NCBI GenBank assembly: GCA_022866185.1
Contig: JALHUG010000039.1
Span: forward strand, 1 to 5,774
DNA length: 5,774 nt
Direction: 5' to 3'
Origin: Dehalococcoidia bacterium
GTDB lineage: Bacteria; Chloroflexota; Dehalococcoidia; SM23-28-2
The translations under genes were made by a program, and so were the position numbers. This document shows, piece by piece, positions 1-5,136 of this stretch (within the stretch, counting starts at the first letter, position 1; every line of letters starts with the position of its first letter). Under the pieces are notes generated by a model that was not told where the DNA came from, did not search any database, and worked only from the letters and a program-made list of their open reading frames with translations.

Positions 1-22
1 AGGCGGATCCGCCTCTGGCGGA
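1..22. repeat. Palindromic GGCGGATCCGCC element with adjoining inverted repeat
   Basis: Positions 1-14 form a perfect 14-nt palindrome centred on GGATCC. The right half (TCCGCC, 8-13) can instead pair with GGCGGA at 17-22 across a 3-nt loop, so GGCGGA occurs twice in 22 nt. The core 12-mer recurs exactly at 740-751 inside pyrF. The element lies at the window edge and may extend to the left. It could be a dispersed intergenic palindromic repeat, an operator, or part of a structured RNA leader; the sequence alone does not decide. Confidence 0.5.
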
Positions 23-23
23 G

Positions 24-64
24 AAACCCTCAGCTTTGGGGAAGCTGCGGGATTTATCCCGCAG
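24..64 (+). promoter_or_regulatory. Two overlapping, mutually exclusive hairpins upstream of pyrF
   Basis: Hairpin 1 pairs CAGCTT (31-36) with AAGCTG (42-47) around TGGGG. Past one mismatch it extends through CCC (27-29) with GGG (49-51), and possibly AAA (24-26) with TTT (53-55). Hairpin 2 pairs CTGCGGGA (45-52) perfectly with TCCCGCAG (57-64) around TTTA. They share bases 45-52 and cannot both form. No clear T-tract follows hairpin 2 (the next bases are AGGTGAATTTAAATAG), so it is not a textbook terminator. An attenuator-like leader or a repeat element is possible; no known riboswitch class was recognised. Confidence 0.45.
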
Positions 65-165
65 AGGTGAATTTAAATAGTTGAACGCCTTCAGGCTGCG
101 GTCGAGAATCAAGCCACCAACGGCGAACCGGCCCTGAGCGTTCTCCTGTCTTGATGGGGCAAGCC

Positions 166-1008
166 ATGTTCTTTGCCAAACTGCGAGAGGCCATCCAGCG
201 CAACGACAGCTTCCTCTGCGTTGGCCTCGACCCCGATCCCGCCCGCCTGCCCGAGAGGGACGTAGCCGCCTTCAACCGCGCCATTGTCGAGGCCACCGCC
301 GACCTGGTCTGCGTCTACAAGCCCAACCTGGCCTTCTACGAGGCTCTCGGCCCGCACGGGATGGAGGTGCTGCAGCGGACGGTCGAGGCCATTCCCAAGG
401 GCATCCCGGTCATCGCCGATGCCAAGCGGGGCGATATCGGCTCGACGGCCGAGGCCTACGCGCGCGCCCTGTTCGACGTCTACGGCTTCGATGCGGCCAC
501 CGTGAATCCCTATCTGGGTGGCGATGCCCTCACGCCCTTCCTGGAGCGGACCGATAGGGGGGTCTTTGTGCTCTGCCGCACCTCCAACCCGGGCGGTGCC
601 GACCTTCAGGACCGCCTGATAGCGGCTGACGGCGGTGCTCGACCCCTGTACGAGGTCGTGGCCGAGTTGGCCCGCGACAGGTGGAACGTCCATGGCAACG
701 TGGGGCTGGTGGTAGGAGCAACCTATCCCGAGGAGCTGGGGCGGATCCGCCAGCTATGCCCCGACATGACCTTTCTTCTGCCGGGCGTGGGCGCCCAGGG
801 CGCCGACGTGGCGGCGGCCGTTCGCAATGCCTTGGACGAAGGGGGCGGCGGGTTTATCATAACGTCATCGCGCCAGATACTGTACGCATCGTCGGGCAGG
901 GACTACGCTCAGGCCGCTCGGCGGGCGGCCCAGGCCCTCCGCGACGAGATCAACCGCCAGCGGGAGGTCACTCTGGCGTCCCGCGCGGGCGGGCGAGGGC
1001 AGGCGTGA
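166..1008 (+). CDS. pyrF: Orotidine 5'-phosphate decarboxylase (type 2 PyrF)
   Basis: This cytoplasmic TIM-barrel enzyme converts orotidine 5'-phosphate to UMP and CO2, the last step of de novo pyrimidine synthesis. The protein is 280 aa counted from ATG 166. Visible motifs, in that numbering, are the N-terminal CVGLDPDP with D22, K52 in VYKPN, the catalytic DAKRGDI with D85, K87 and D90, the PGVGAQG strand end (206-212), and SSRQILYAS with R236, the likely phosphate-binding arginine. Length and motifs fit the type 2 subfamily. TTG 151 and ATG 154 are in-frame alternative starts. ATG 166 is preferred because family members usually begin just before F-x-x-K-L, and it has a weak GGGG six bases upstream; none of the starts has a strong ribosome binding site. 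The final ~20 residues are a basic, poorly conserved tail. The stop TGA lies within GAGGTGA, which can serve as the ribosome binding site of the next gene. Confidence 0.95.
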   Translation: MFFAKLREAIQRNDSFLCVGLDPDPARLPERDVAAFNRAIVEATADLVCVYKPNLAFYEALGPHGMEVLQRTVEAIPKGIPVIADAKRGDIGSTAEAYARALFDVYGFDAATVNPYLGGDALTPFLERTDRGVFVLCRTSNPGGADLQDRLIAADGGARPLYEVVAELARDRWNVHGNVGLVVGATYPEELGRIRQLCPDMTFLLPGVGAQGADVAAAVRNALDEGGGGFIITSSRQILYASSGRDYAQAARRAAQALRDEINRQREVTLASRAGGRGQA

Positions 1009-1019
1009 GGTGACTGGCT

Positions 1020-1256
1020 TTGGTGCTGGAGATACGTCTGGGTGATGTGGTTCGCCTTCGCAAGATGCACCCCTGTGGCAGCTTCGAATGGGAGGTAGTG
1101 CGCCTGGGGGCCGACATCGGCATACGCTGTCTGAAGTGCGATCGGCGGGTGCTTCTGGAGCGCAGCGTCTTTCGCAAGCGGCTCAAGGCCTTCGTGGCGC
1201 GTGGGGAGGAGGAGACACCTGCGGGCGCGCCAGCCTCCACGCCCGAAGGACACTGA
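1020..1256 (+). CDS. DUF951 family small zinc-ribbon-like protein
   Basis: This 78-aa protein matches the DUF951 pattern: an HPCG motif (H17, P18, C19, G20), then EWEVVRLGADIGIRC and a C-x-x-C (C37, C40), followed by a basic stretch with R48, K53, R54 and K56. One histidine and three cysteines suggest metal binding, and the basic surface would suit nucleic-acid contact, but the function is not established. Core similarity ends near residue 60; the last ~18 residues are a low-complexity Gly/Ala/Pro tail, making it slightly longer than the usual ~65 aa. The start may be TTG 1020 or GTG 1023; GAGGTGA at 1007-1013 sits 6 or 9 nt upstream and overlaps the pyrF stop, suggesting translational coupling. 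The family is common in Firmicutes and Chloroflexota, which is one reason for the host guess. Confidence 0.82.
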   Translation: MVLEIRLGDVVRLRKMHPCGSFEWEVVRLGADIGIRCLKCDRRVLLERSVFRKRLKAFVARGEEETPAGAPASTPEGH

Positions 1257-1284
1257 TGGTGGGGGCTCGGGCGAGGGCGGTGTG

Positions 1285-2697
1285 ATGGATGGGGTAGGAG
1301 AAGACTCCGAGCTCCTGGCGGCGCCCGCAACGCGTGCCCTCCTCGCCGATCGGCGGTTCGCCGCGCTGTGGCTAAACCAGGCGCTGGGGCAGACCGCCCA
1401 ATACGCCCTCCTGTTCACTCTCCTTCTTGTAGTCCTCGATAAGACCGGCTCCACCGTCCAGACAACCCTGCTGGTTCTCTCCTTTATCCTGCCCTCCCTG
1501 CTTTTGGGCATGCCGGTGGCGGTACTGCTCGACCGCTGGCGCAAGGAGAGCGTGCTGCTGGTCACCAACCTGGTACGCGTCGTGACCTGCTTATTGTTGC
1601 TGTTCTTCCATAGCGAAGTCTGGATCATCTGCGGGGTGAACCTGGTGTTTGCCGCGGCCAGTCAGTTCTTCAACCCGGCAGTGGTCGCTCTTATTCCAGC
1701 ACTGGTGCCCAAGAGCCGCCTGATCAACGCCAACACCCTCTACAACTTCACCCTCATGAGCGCTCAGTTCGCCGGGATCGTCTTCCTGACGCCGCTGGTG
1801 CTCAAGTCGGCGGACGAGAATGGAATGTTCATCCTGTGTGCTGCCTCCTTTGCCGTGGCCGCCGGCCTGACCTTCTTCCTGCGCCCCGGCGACCAGGCAC
1901 ACAGGGAGGCCCGCTGGGAGGGCCCGATGTTTGGCGGCATCCCCGAGGATTTCCGTGCCAGTTGGCGCGCCCTGCGGGGTGACCTGGCTTCGGTGACGGC
2001 CATGGTTCAGCTCACCCTGAGCAGCGCCCTGGTCCTTCTGTTCGCCGTCCTCATCCCGCGCTACATGCAGGACACCCTGGCGGTGCCCGCCGACAACGCC
2101 GCCTTCGTCTTCGCCCCCACCGGTGTGGGGGCTATCATGGGTCTGCGTCTCCTCTCCTGGTTTGCTCAGAGCGTCGGCAAGGAGCGGGTGGTGACCGTCG
2201 GTCTGGCGGGCATCGGCTTGTGCCTGCTGGCCCTGGCCCTGGTGGAGCCCCTGGCGGTTCTCTTGGAGCATGTGGGAGTGGACCCCGAGGGAGTGGGTGG
2301 GCGAGGCCTCTTGGTGACCCTTACCATGTTCTTTGCCTTCCCCTTGGGGTTGAGCTACGCACTGATCAATGCGCCCGCTCAGACAGTGCTCCACGAGCGC
2401 GCCCCTCCCGAGATGCGGGGACGCTTCTTCACCACCCAGGTCGTCTCGGCCAACTTCTTCTCCCTTCTGCCTCTTCTTCTCGTTGGTGCCATCACCGACC
2501 TCCTGGGCATAAGCCATGTGCTGATATTCATCGCCTTAGTGGTGGCCGGGGCTGGTGGCCTGAACCTCCTGGTGGCTCGCCGCAGTGAGGAGTTGGCGGC
2601 GTCGGATGCCCTTGCCCGGAAGACATCGGCTCAGGCTCGGGACGGGGTGGTGCCTCCAGTCGACGTTGACACTAAAGAAAGGGCTAAGTTAGAATGA
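1285..2697 (+). CDS. Major facilitator superfamily transporter, efflux type (MFS_3/Mef-like)
   Basis: This 470-aa inner-membrane protein has about 12 predicted helices (near residues 28-50, 62-83, 90-108, 113-131, 154-173, 180-198, 237-258, 275-294, 302-320, 343-365, 385-403 and 410-431), split into two halves by a ~38-residue cytoplasmic loop. The MFS loop 2-3 signature is visible as GMPVAVLLDRWRKES (75-89, with D83, R84, R86 and K87). PPEMRGRFF (374-382) is typical of the macrolide-efflux/enterobactin-exporter type MFS_3 branch. The substrate cannot be read from sequence; drug, siderophore or metabolite export are all possible. A hydrophilic ~38-residue C-terminal tail ends the protein. ATG 1285 is preferred over upstream GTG codons (1201, 1282) because GAGGG at 1273-1277 is 7 nt away and the earlier residues are low-complexity sequence overlapping the DUF951 gene. 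A 9-codon minicistron lies directly upstream and ends on this ATG. Confidence 0.85.
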   Translation: MDGVGEDSELLAAPATRALLADRRFAALWLNQALGQTAQYALLFTLLLVVLDKTGSTVQTTLLVLSFILPSLLLGMPVAVLLDRWRKESVLLVTNLVRVVTCLLLLFFHSEVWIICGVNLVFAAASQFFNPAVVALIPALVPKSRLINANTLYNFTLMSAQFAGIVFLTPLVLKSADENGMFILCAASFAVAAGLTFFLRPGDQAHREARWEGPMFGGIPEDFRASWRALRGDLASVTAMVQLTLSSALVLLFAVLIPRYMQDTLAVPADNAAFVFAPTGVGAIMGLRLLSWFAQSVGKERVVTVGLAGIGLCLLALALVEPLAVLLEHVGVDPEGVGGRGLLVTLTMFFAFPLGLSYALINAPAQTVLHERAPPEMRGRFFTTQVVSANFFSLLPLLLVGAITDLLGISHVLIFIALVVAGAGGLNLLVARRSEELAASDALARKTSAQARDGVVPPVDVDTKERAKLE

Positions 2698-2730
2698 GGT
2701 GGCATTGGCATGGAGATGGGGGGTGGTAGC

Positions 2731-3267
2731 ATGATCGAGATGGTCATCGAGAGCATCCGGGTGAGCCTGATGAACTACCAGCGCGTGGTCATCCTCAAGG
2801 AGAAGGAGTCCGATCGCTACCTGCCCATCTGGATTGGCCCGGCCGAGGCCGACGCCATCGCTGTCCGTCTCCAGGAGGTGGCCGTGTCGCGGCCTCTCAC
2901 CCACGACCTCCTCCGCTCGATGATCGATGCCCTGGGTGGCAGCATTCAGTACATTGTGGTCAATGACCTAGCCAACGATACCTTCTACGCCCGCATCATC
3001 ATGGACGTGGACGGGCGGACCGTGGAGATCGATTCGCGGCCCAGCGATGCCATTGCCCTGGCCGTGCGGGTGCAGGTGCCGATCTTCGCTGATGAAGCGG
3101 TGCTGGATAAGGCGGGCGTTCGCCTGGATCAGGAGAGCCTTGGGGAGAGGACGGGAGAGGCCGAGCCCTATGCTGAGGTGAAGCCAGAGGAGTTGGAGAA
3201 GCTCTCCCCTTTTCGCGACTTCATCGACAGCCTGGACATGGACGACTTTGACAAGCGCACCTCCTAA
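2731..3267 (+). CDS. Bifunctional nuclease domain protein (DUF151/BFN)
   Basis: This 178-aa cytoplasmic protein shows the whole DUF151 signature: VVILKEKESDRYLPIWIG (19-36), AEADAIAVRLQ (38-48), RPLTHDLL (54-61), then V-N-D-L with FYARI (85-89), EIDSRPSDAIALAVR (99-113) and VPIFADEAVLDKAG (116-129). A plant member has been described with RNase and DNase activity, and Thermotoga TM0160 gave the fold; the bacterial role remains poorly defined, so nuclease activity here is inferred from family. Residues ~130-178 are an acidic tail ending in a short helix-like FRDFIDSLDMDDF. ATG 2731 is preferred over in-frame ATG 2710 and 2716: family members start at M-I-E-x-V, and a G-rich stretch (2718-2726) precedes it. 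The transporter stop is 33 nt upstream, so co-transcription is likely; a terminator-like hairpin lies downstream. Confidence 0.88.
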   Translation: MIEMVIESIRVSLMNYQRVVILKEKESDRYLPIWIGPAEADAIAVRLQEVAVSRPLTHDLLRSMIDALGGSIQYIVVNDLANDTFYARIIMDVDGRTVEIDSRPSDAIALAVRVQVPIFADEAVLDKAGVRLDQESLGERTGEAEPYAEVKPEELEKLSPFRDFIDSLDMDDFDKRTS

Positions 3268-3300
3268 GGGGCAGTTCTCTGGAAAGTCCGCAGAGGCCCC
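3268..3300 (+). promoter_or_regulatory. Bulged hairpin starting at the BFN stop codon
   Basis: GGGGC (3268-3272) pairs with GCCCC (3296-3300), and CTCTG (3277-3281) with CAGAG (3291-3295), giving ten G-C-rich pairs interrupted by a 4-nt bulge (AGTT) and closed by a 9-nt loop. It starts on the base after the TAA stop, so a terminating ribosome would cover its 5' arm. Its 3' arm is also the 5' arm of the terminator-like hairpin that follows, so only one of the two can form at a time. Confidence 0.45.
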
Positions 3301-3330
3301 AAGCAAACGATGGTTTGGGGCTTCTTGTCA
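3294..3330 (+). terminator. Probable intrinsic terminator after the BFN gene
   Basis: AGGCCCCAA (3294-3302) pairs with TTGGGGCTT (3315-3323), nine pairs including one G-U, around a 12-nt loop. It is followed by the moderately T-rich CTTGTCA (3324-3330). The stem is strong but the T-tract is weak, so termination may be partial. Its place between the BFN gene and the ATP synthase genes fits an operon boundary. Confidence 0.5.
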
Positions 3331-3354
3331 GCATATTTCAGACAAGGGTCTAGT
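3325..3354 (+). promoter_or_regulatory. Weak candidate promoter for the atp operon
   Basis: TTGTCA (3325-3330, 5 of 6 to the -35 consensus) and TCTAGT (3349-3354, 4 of 6 to the -10) are 18 nt apart, about 100 nt before the atpZ-like start and immediately after the terminator-like hairpin. The position is right for an atp promoter, but matches this good occur by chance, and the vegetative sigma consensus of this host is assumed. Confidence 0.25.
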
Positions 3355-3453
3355 AGCGGCGGCAATAGGTGATATTGACAGCATAGCGGCCGAAGCCCGT
3401 CTCCCTGCTGTTGGCAGGCAGGCTCTCGTCAGCGATGGGGCCGAGGAGTCAGA

Positions 3454-3684
3454 ATGGGCAGGCTGCCACCAGCCGTCAGATTATTGGGGATTGGCTGGTA
3501 TTTTGCACTTTGCATAGTTCTGGGCATCGTCGGCGGCGTACTGCTTGACCGACAGGTGGGAAAAGACCATATCTTCACCCTCATCGGTCTTTTCCTCGGC
3601 CTTATCTTAGCTTTCTTTGGGGGCTACGTCATGCTGCTTGAGGCGCTGGGTTTGCGCCAGCCGCGGCAAGGGGACGACGAATGA
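3454..3684 (+). CDS. atpZ: AtpZ/AtpI family F0F1-ATPase accessory protein
   Basis: This 76-aa membrane protein has two hydrophobic helices (about residues 11-32 and 40-63) joined by LDRQVGKDHIF, and matches the ATPase 'gene 1' family: a Gly-rich first helix ending in L-D-R (D32), then FTLIGLFLGLILAFFGGY. Family members sit at the head of bacterial atp operons; AtpI helps c-ring assembly in some bacteria, and AtpI/AtpZ of alkaliphilic bacilli are linked to Mg2+/Ca2+ transport. Which role applies here is not known, and atpI would be an equally fair symbol. GAGGAG (3443-3448) is 5 nt before the ATG, which supports this start. The stop overlaps the atpB start as ATGA (3681-3684), implying translational coupling. 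The short acidic C-terminus (GDDE) would be cytoplasmic if both termini face inward. Confidence 0.85.
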   Translation: MGRLPPAVRLLGIGWYFALCIVLGIVGGVLLDRQVGKDHIFTLIGLFLGLILAFFGGYVMLLEALGLRQPRQGDDE

Positions 3685-4775
3685 GAGGCCACAGGCGCTG
3701 GCTGATCATCGTTGGCGTGCTCGTCCTGGTTGTGGTGGGGTTCGTCTTCCTGCGCGGCCCTACCCCCGACATTCGCATCAAGCCCGAGACCCTCTATTCC
3801 GTTGGGATGGTCAATATCACCAACACCCTGGTCACCTCCTGGGTGGTAGTAGCCCTGATGATCACCTTGGTGTTCTTGGCCAGCCGACGCTGGGAGCTCG
3901 TTCCACGCGGCGTCCAGAACGTGCTGGAGTTCATAATCGAGAGCTTCTACAACCTGGTGGTGGGCATTGTCGGCGAGAAGAACGGCCGCCGCTTCTTCCC
4001 GGTGGTGGCCACCATGTTCTTCTTCATCGTGTTCGCCAACTGGTTCTCCCTCTTCCCCATCTTCAATGTCATCGGCCTGGGCGAGGAGGCTGAGGAGGGC
4101 GTCGTGATGCAGAAGGTCGACATTGGGCCGCTACCTGTTACCTATGTCGGCCTGTCCAGCCTGAGCCAAATGAAGGGGCGAACGATAGACGCGGAGGATC
4201 CTGAGGCAGCACAGAAGGTGGAGGAGGAGAAGGAGAAAGGGAACGTCGTGGGTGAGATCCGCCCCTTCCTGCGCGGGATCAACACCGACCTCAACATGCC
4301 TCTGGGCCTGGCGATCATGTCTGCCATCTTCGTGGAGTTCTGGGGCATAAGCACGCTGGGCCTTTCCACCTATGGGAGCAAGTTCTTCAACTTCGGGGGC
4401 TTGCTGCAGGGTATGCGAAAACTCTCCGTTGGTCAGATATTTCGAGGTGGCGTAGATGCTTTTGTGGGCTTTCTGGAGCTTGCCTCGGAGACGGTGCGCC
4501 TGGTCAGCTTCACCTTCCGTCTTTTCGGCAACATGTTCGCCGGCGAAGTGGTGATCCTGATGTTCACCTTCCTTATTCCTTTGGTCTTCACCCTGCCCTT
4601 CTACGGGCTCGAGCTGTTTGTAGGCCTTATCCAGGCATTCATCTTTGCCTTGCTGACGTTGGTTTTCGGCATGATGGCGGTGAGTCACGGCAGCCATCCT
4701 GACGCTGAGGAGGTGGAGGCCGAGACTCACCACACGCAGACGACAGAGGATCGACCAGTAAACCCTGAACAATAG
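3681..4775 (+). CDS. atpB: F-type ATP synthase subunit a
   Basis: Subunit a is the Fo stator in the membrane; it provides the two proton half-channels next to the c-ring. The signature SFTFRLFGNMFAGE (276-289) carries the essential arginine R280 (E. coli R210) and E289 (E219 equivalent). ELFVGLIQAFIF (311-322) supplies E311 at the E. coli H245 position and Q318 (Q252). DLNMPLG (203-209) matches the conserved helix-3 start. At 364 aa it is much longer than the ~270 aa of E. coli. The additions are a signal-like hydrophobic N-terminus (residues 7-24 after basic RGHRR) before the usual first helix (49-67), a ~70-residue insertion (132-202) with an acidic/lysine-rich stretch (172-186) between helices 2 and 3, and a His/Glu-rich C-terminal tail (335-364). 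The start overlaps the atpZ stop. No separate strong ribosome binding site is seen (AAGGGG at 3669-3674 is 6 nt away), so coupling is likely. Confidence 0.95.
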   Translation: MRGHRRWLIIVGVLVLVVVGFVFLRGPTPDIRIKPETLYSVGMVNITNTLVTSWVVVALMITLVFLASRRWELVPRGVQNVLEFIIESFYNLVVGIVGEKNGRRFFPVVATMFFFIVFANWFSLFPIFNVIGLGEEAEEGVVMQKVDIGPLPVTYVGLSSLSQMKGRTIDAEDPEAAQKVEEEKEKGNVVGEIRPFLRGINTDLNMPLGLAIMSAIFVEFWGISTLGLSTYGSKFFNFGGLLQGMRKLSVGQIFRGGVDAFVGFLELASETVRLVSFTFRLFGNMFAGEVVILMFTFLIPLVFTLPFYGLELFVGLIQAFIFALLTLVFGMMAVSHGSHPDAEEVEAETHHTQTTEDRPVNPEQ

Positions 4776-4782
4776 TAGCAAA

Positions 4783-4789
4783 AGGAGGT
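4783..4789 (+). promoter_or_regulatory. Near-consensus ribosome binding site of atpE
   Basis: AGGAGGT, in the A-rich setting AAAAGGAGGTAGATAA, lies 6 nt before the atpE ATG. It is the strongest Shine-Dalgarno sequence in the window. The neighbouring atp genes use weaker sites or ATGA overlaps. This fits the need for many c subunits per enzyme. Confidence 0.85.
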
Positions 4790-4795
4790 AGATAA

Positions 4796-5104
4796 ATGGA
4801 GTTCTTGCTCGCTATCGTCCCGCCGCTGGAAGCGGCTGCCCGCTACGTCGCCCAGGGGGCGGCGGGGGGTGGCATCACCGACACCGGCGTTAAGTATCTT
4901 GCCGCCGGTTTGGCCATGGGGATAGGGGCCATGGTGCCTGCCTGGGCCATCGGCAACCTGGTAGGCCGGGCCATGGACGCCCTGGGCCGCAATCCAGAGG
5001 CCCTGCCAGGCATTCAGGTGAACATGATCTTGGGTTTGGCCTTCGCCGAGGCCATTGGCATCTATGCGCTGGTGGTGGCCGTCATGATCGGCTTCGTCTT
5101 CTAG
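4796..5104 (+). CDS. atpE: F-type ATP synthase subunit c
   Basis: This hairpin membrane protein forms the rotating c-ring. The first helix (about 35-58) is followed by the polar loop GRNPE (64-68, the RQP-type loop that contacts the central stalk) and a second helix (about 75-101) with the ion-carrying glutamate E85 in AFAEAIGIY. Aligned to Ilyobacter c on the R45 and E65 positions, the Na+ ligands Q32 and S66 are I52 and A86 here, so proton use is predicted. The usual helix-1 GxGxGxGxG packing motif reads A45, V47, A49, A51, G53, with P48 kept and a tryptophan at 50. At 102 aa it is ~20-25 aa longer than typical, owing to an N-terminal extension (residues 1-30: hydrophobic start, P9-P10, then Gly-rich), which might be a cleaved signal or an extra periplasmic segment. 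The ATG 4796 start is well supported by AGGAGGT upstream. It lies 20 nt after atpB. Confidence 0.96.
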   Translation: MEFLLAIVPPLEAAARYVAQGAAGGGITDTGVKYLAAGLAMGIGAMVPAWAIGNLVGRAMDALGRNPEALPGIQVNMILGLAFAEAIGIYALVVAVMIGFVF

Positions 5105-5136
5105 GCCAGCGTGGGGACTAGGTGGGGAGTGGGGTG

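Noticed and set aside
99..119. CCACCA end resembling a tRNA 3' terminus
   Set aside because: There is no matching T-arm (GGTTCRANYCC with paired flanks), and the acceptor partner GGCTTGA is missing upstream.
109..693. Long minus-strand open frame opposite pyrF
   Set aside because: It has no recognisable domain and lies wholly opposite strongly conserved pyrF motifs; such frames are common in G+C-rich sequence.
1591..2517. Minus-strand open frame of about 308 codons opposite the transporter
   Set aside because: The composition is Gly/His/Gln/Glu-rich and resembles reverse-complemented membrane protein sequence; it has no domain and no ribosome binding site was noted.
3310..3372. 20-codon frame in the BFN-atpZ gap
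   Set aside because: It lies inside the hairpin loop and downstream sequence, has no ribosome binding site, and shows no recognisable similarity.
3375..3380. Perfect TTGACA as a -35 box for the atp operon
   Set aside because: No acceptable -10 hexamer is found 16-19 nt downstream (CGTCTC-like sequence), so it is not called as a promoter.
3404..3418. Small hairpin CCTGC/GCAGG before atpZ
   Set aside because: Only five base pairs with no T-tract; this is expected by chance in G+C-rich sequence.
4131..4781. Minus-strand open frame opposite atpB
   Set aside because: It is a shadow of the conserved subunit a gene with no recognisable motif.
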